A stretch of DNA of 6,071 nt from assembly GCA_016777395.1 (NCBI GenBank), contig JADHRO010000133.1, positions 1 to 6,071 on the forward strand. The letters run 5' to 3'. Within the stretch, counting starts at the first letter, position 1. Each line of letters begins with the position of its first letter. The position numbers and the translations under genes are program-made. Shown here piece after piece: positions 5,723 through 6,071 of the stretch. The notes under the pieces are model-generated. The model saw nothing but the letters and a program-made list of their open reading frames with translations. It was not told where the DNA came from and ran no database searches. This stretch comes from Chitinophagales bacterium. Its GTDB lineage: Bacteria; Bacteroidota; Bacteroidia; Chitinophagales; UBA8649.

Positions 5723-6071
5723 TTGCTAAGTATTTAAATTGTTGGGCTATTTTATATATTTCTTCTTTCGTAATATTTTCCATTTGCGGCACTCGTCCTA
5801 AGAATTTTAATTTGGTGTAATTCAGAATAAAATCCTCACCAGGGGCATATATATCTCCACAAAAAATAACTCCCTTTATTGAAATATTCCTGTATTTTAA
5901 AACTTCATAACTGATCTGGCTATGGTTGATACTGCCTAAATAATTATTCATTACTAATATGAGTTCGCAAGGCAATTGTTCAATTAGATCAACAACTAAC
6001 TCTGTCTTATTTAATGGAACCATTAAGCCGCCAGCACCTTCAATGATTAAATGATTAGCTGTGGCTGGTTT
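5715..6071 (-). CDS. bioD: Dethiobiotin synthetase, C-terminal half (runs off the window)
   Basis: BioD closes the ureido ring of dethiobiotin from 7,8-diaminopelargonate, CO2 and ATP, the penultimate step of biotin synthesis. The minus-strand frame stays open to the window edge, so the 5' end is missing; 118 residues are visible of roughly 200-220 expected. The methionine at 6021-6023 is internal, because the preceding codons read KPATANHLIIEGAGGL, with the diagnostic EGAGG followed by VPLN (visible 18-21). Further BioD features are LGSINHS (45-51), corresponding to the family's LGsiNHtlLT, the GVIFCGD stretch (67-73) and LGRVP (91-95). In GVIFCGD, C71 sits where most BioD proteins have an adenine-contacting Asn. 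The P-loop half lies outside the window. The gene overlaps the downstream HAD phosphatase gene by 8 bases, so they form one operon, probably with other bio genes upstream. Confidence 0.92.
   Translation of the reverse strand, partial: KPATANHLIIEGAGGLMVPLNKTELVVDLIEQLPCELILVMNNYLGSINHSQISYEVLKYRNISIKGVIFCGDIYAPGEDFILNYTKLKFLGRVPQMENITKEEIYKIAQQFKYLAND

Noticed and set aside
5715..6023. Complete 102-residue gene starting at ATG 6023
   Set aside because: Codons upstream of that ATG remain open to the window edge and encode EGAGG of BioD, so this is the tail of a larger gene and the methionine is internal.

Overview
The window looks like an ordinary, AT-rich stretch of chromosome from a Bacteroidota bacterium (Flavobacteriia/Cytophagia-like). 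This rests on three things. TrmD and ribosomal protein L19 are of the Bacteroidota type. At least two promoters match the TAnnTTTG -7 consensus of that phylum. Shine-Dalgarno sequences are absent or weak before the starts. I see no mobile element, CRISPR array, rRNA or tRNA. No intergenic gap exceeds about 215 bases.

Layout. On the plus strand are trmD (13-696) and rplS (769-1116), the latter with its own promoter at 738-745. A near-symmetrical hairpin at 1144-1174 can terminate both rplS and the genes converging on it. Everything else is on the minus strand, read from right to left. The C-terminal half of bioD (5715-6071, entering from outside the window) overlaps an HxpB/YniC-like HAD sugar-phosphatase gene (5072-5722) by 8 bases. 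A hairpin follows at 4946-4975. Next is a single YceI-domain lipoprotein gene (4213-4857), whose terminator (4162-4199) merges with the promoter of the next unit. That unit is a tight three-gene glycolytic operon: pfkA (3105-4082), gap (2099-3094) and a membrane-anchored alpha/beta hydrolase (1309-2106).

How the genes work together. PfkA and GAPDH catalyse two control steps of glycolysis and are evidently co-transcribed. The hydrolase starts at a TTG inside the end of gap and is probably translationally coupled to it. BioD (biotin synthesis) and the HAD phosphatase are coupled by the same 8-base overlap design. TrmD and L19 are a conserved translation-related neighbourhood.

The least explained elements are a perfect 21-base inverted repeat on the predicted pfkA transcription start (4129-4149), a likely operator for the glycolytic operon, and the hydrolase attached to that operon. 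I found no convincing undescribed multi-gene system.
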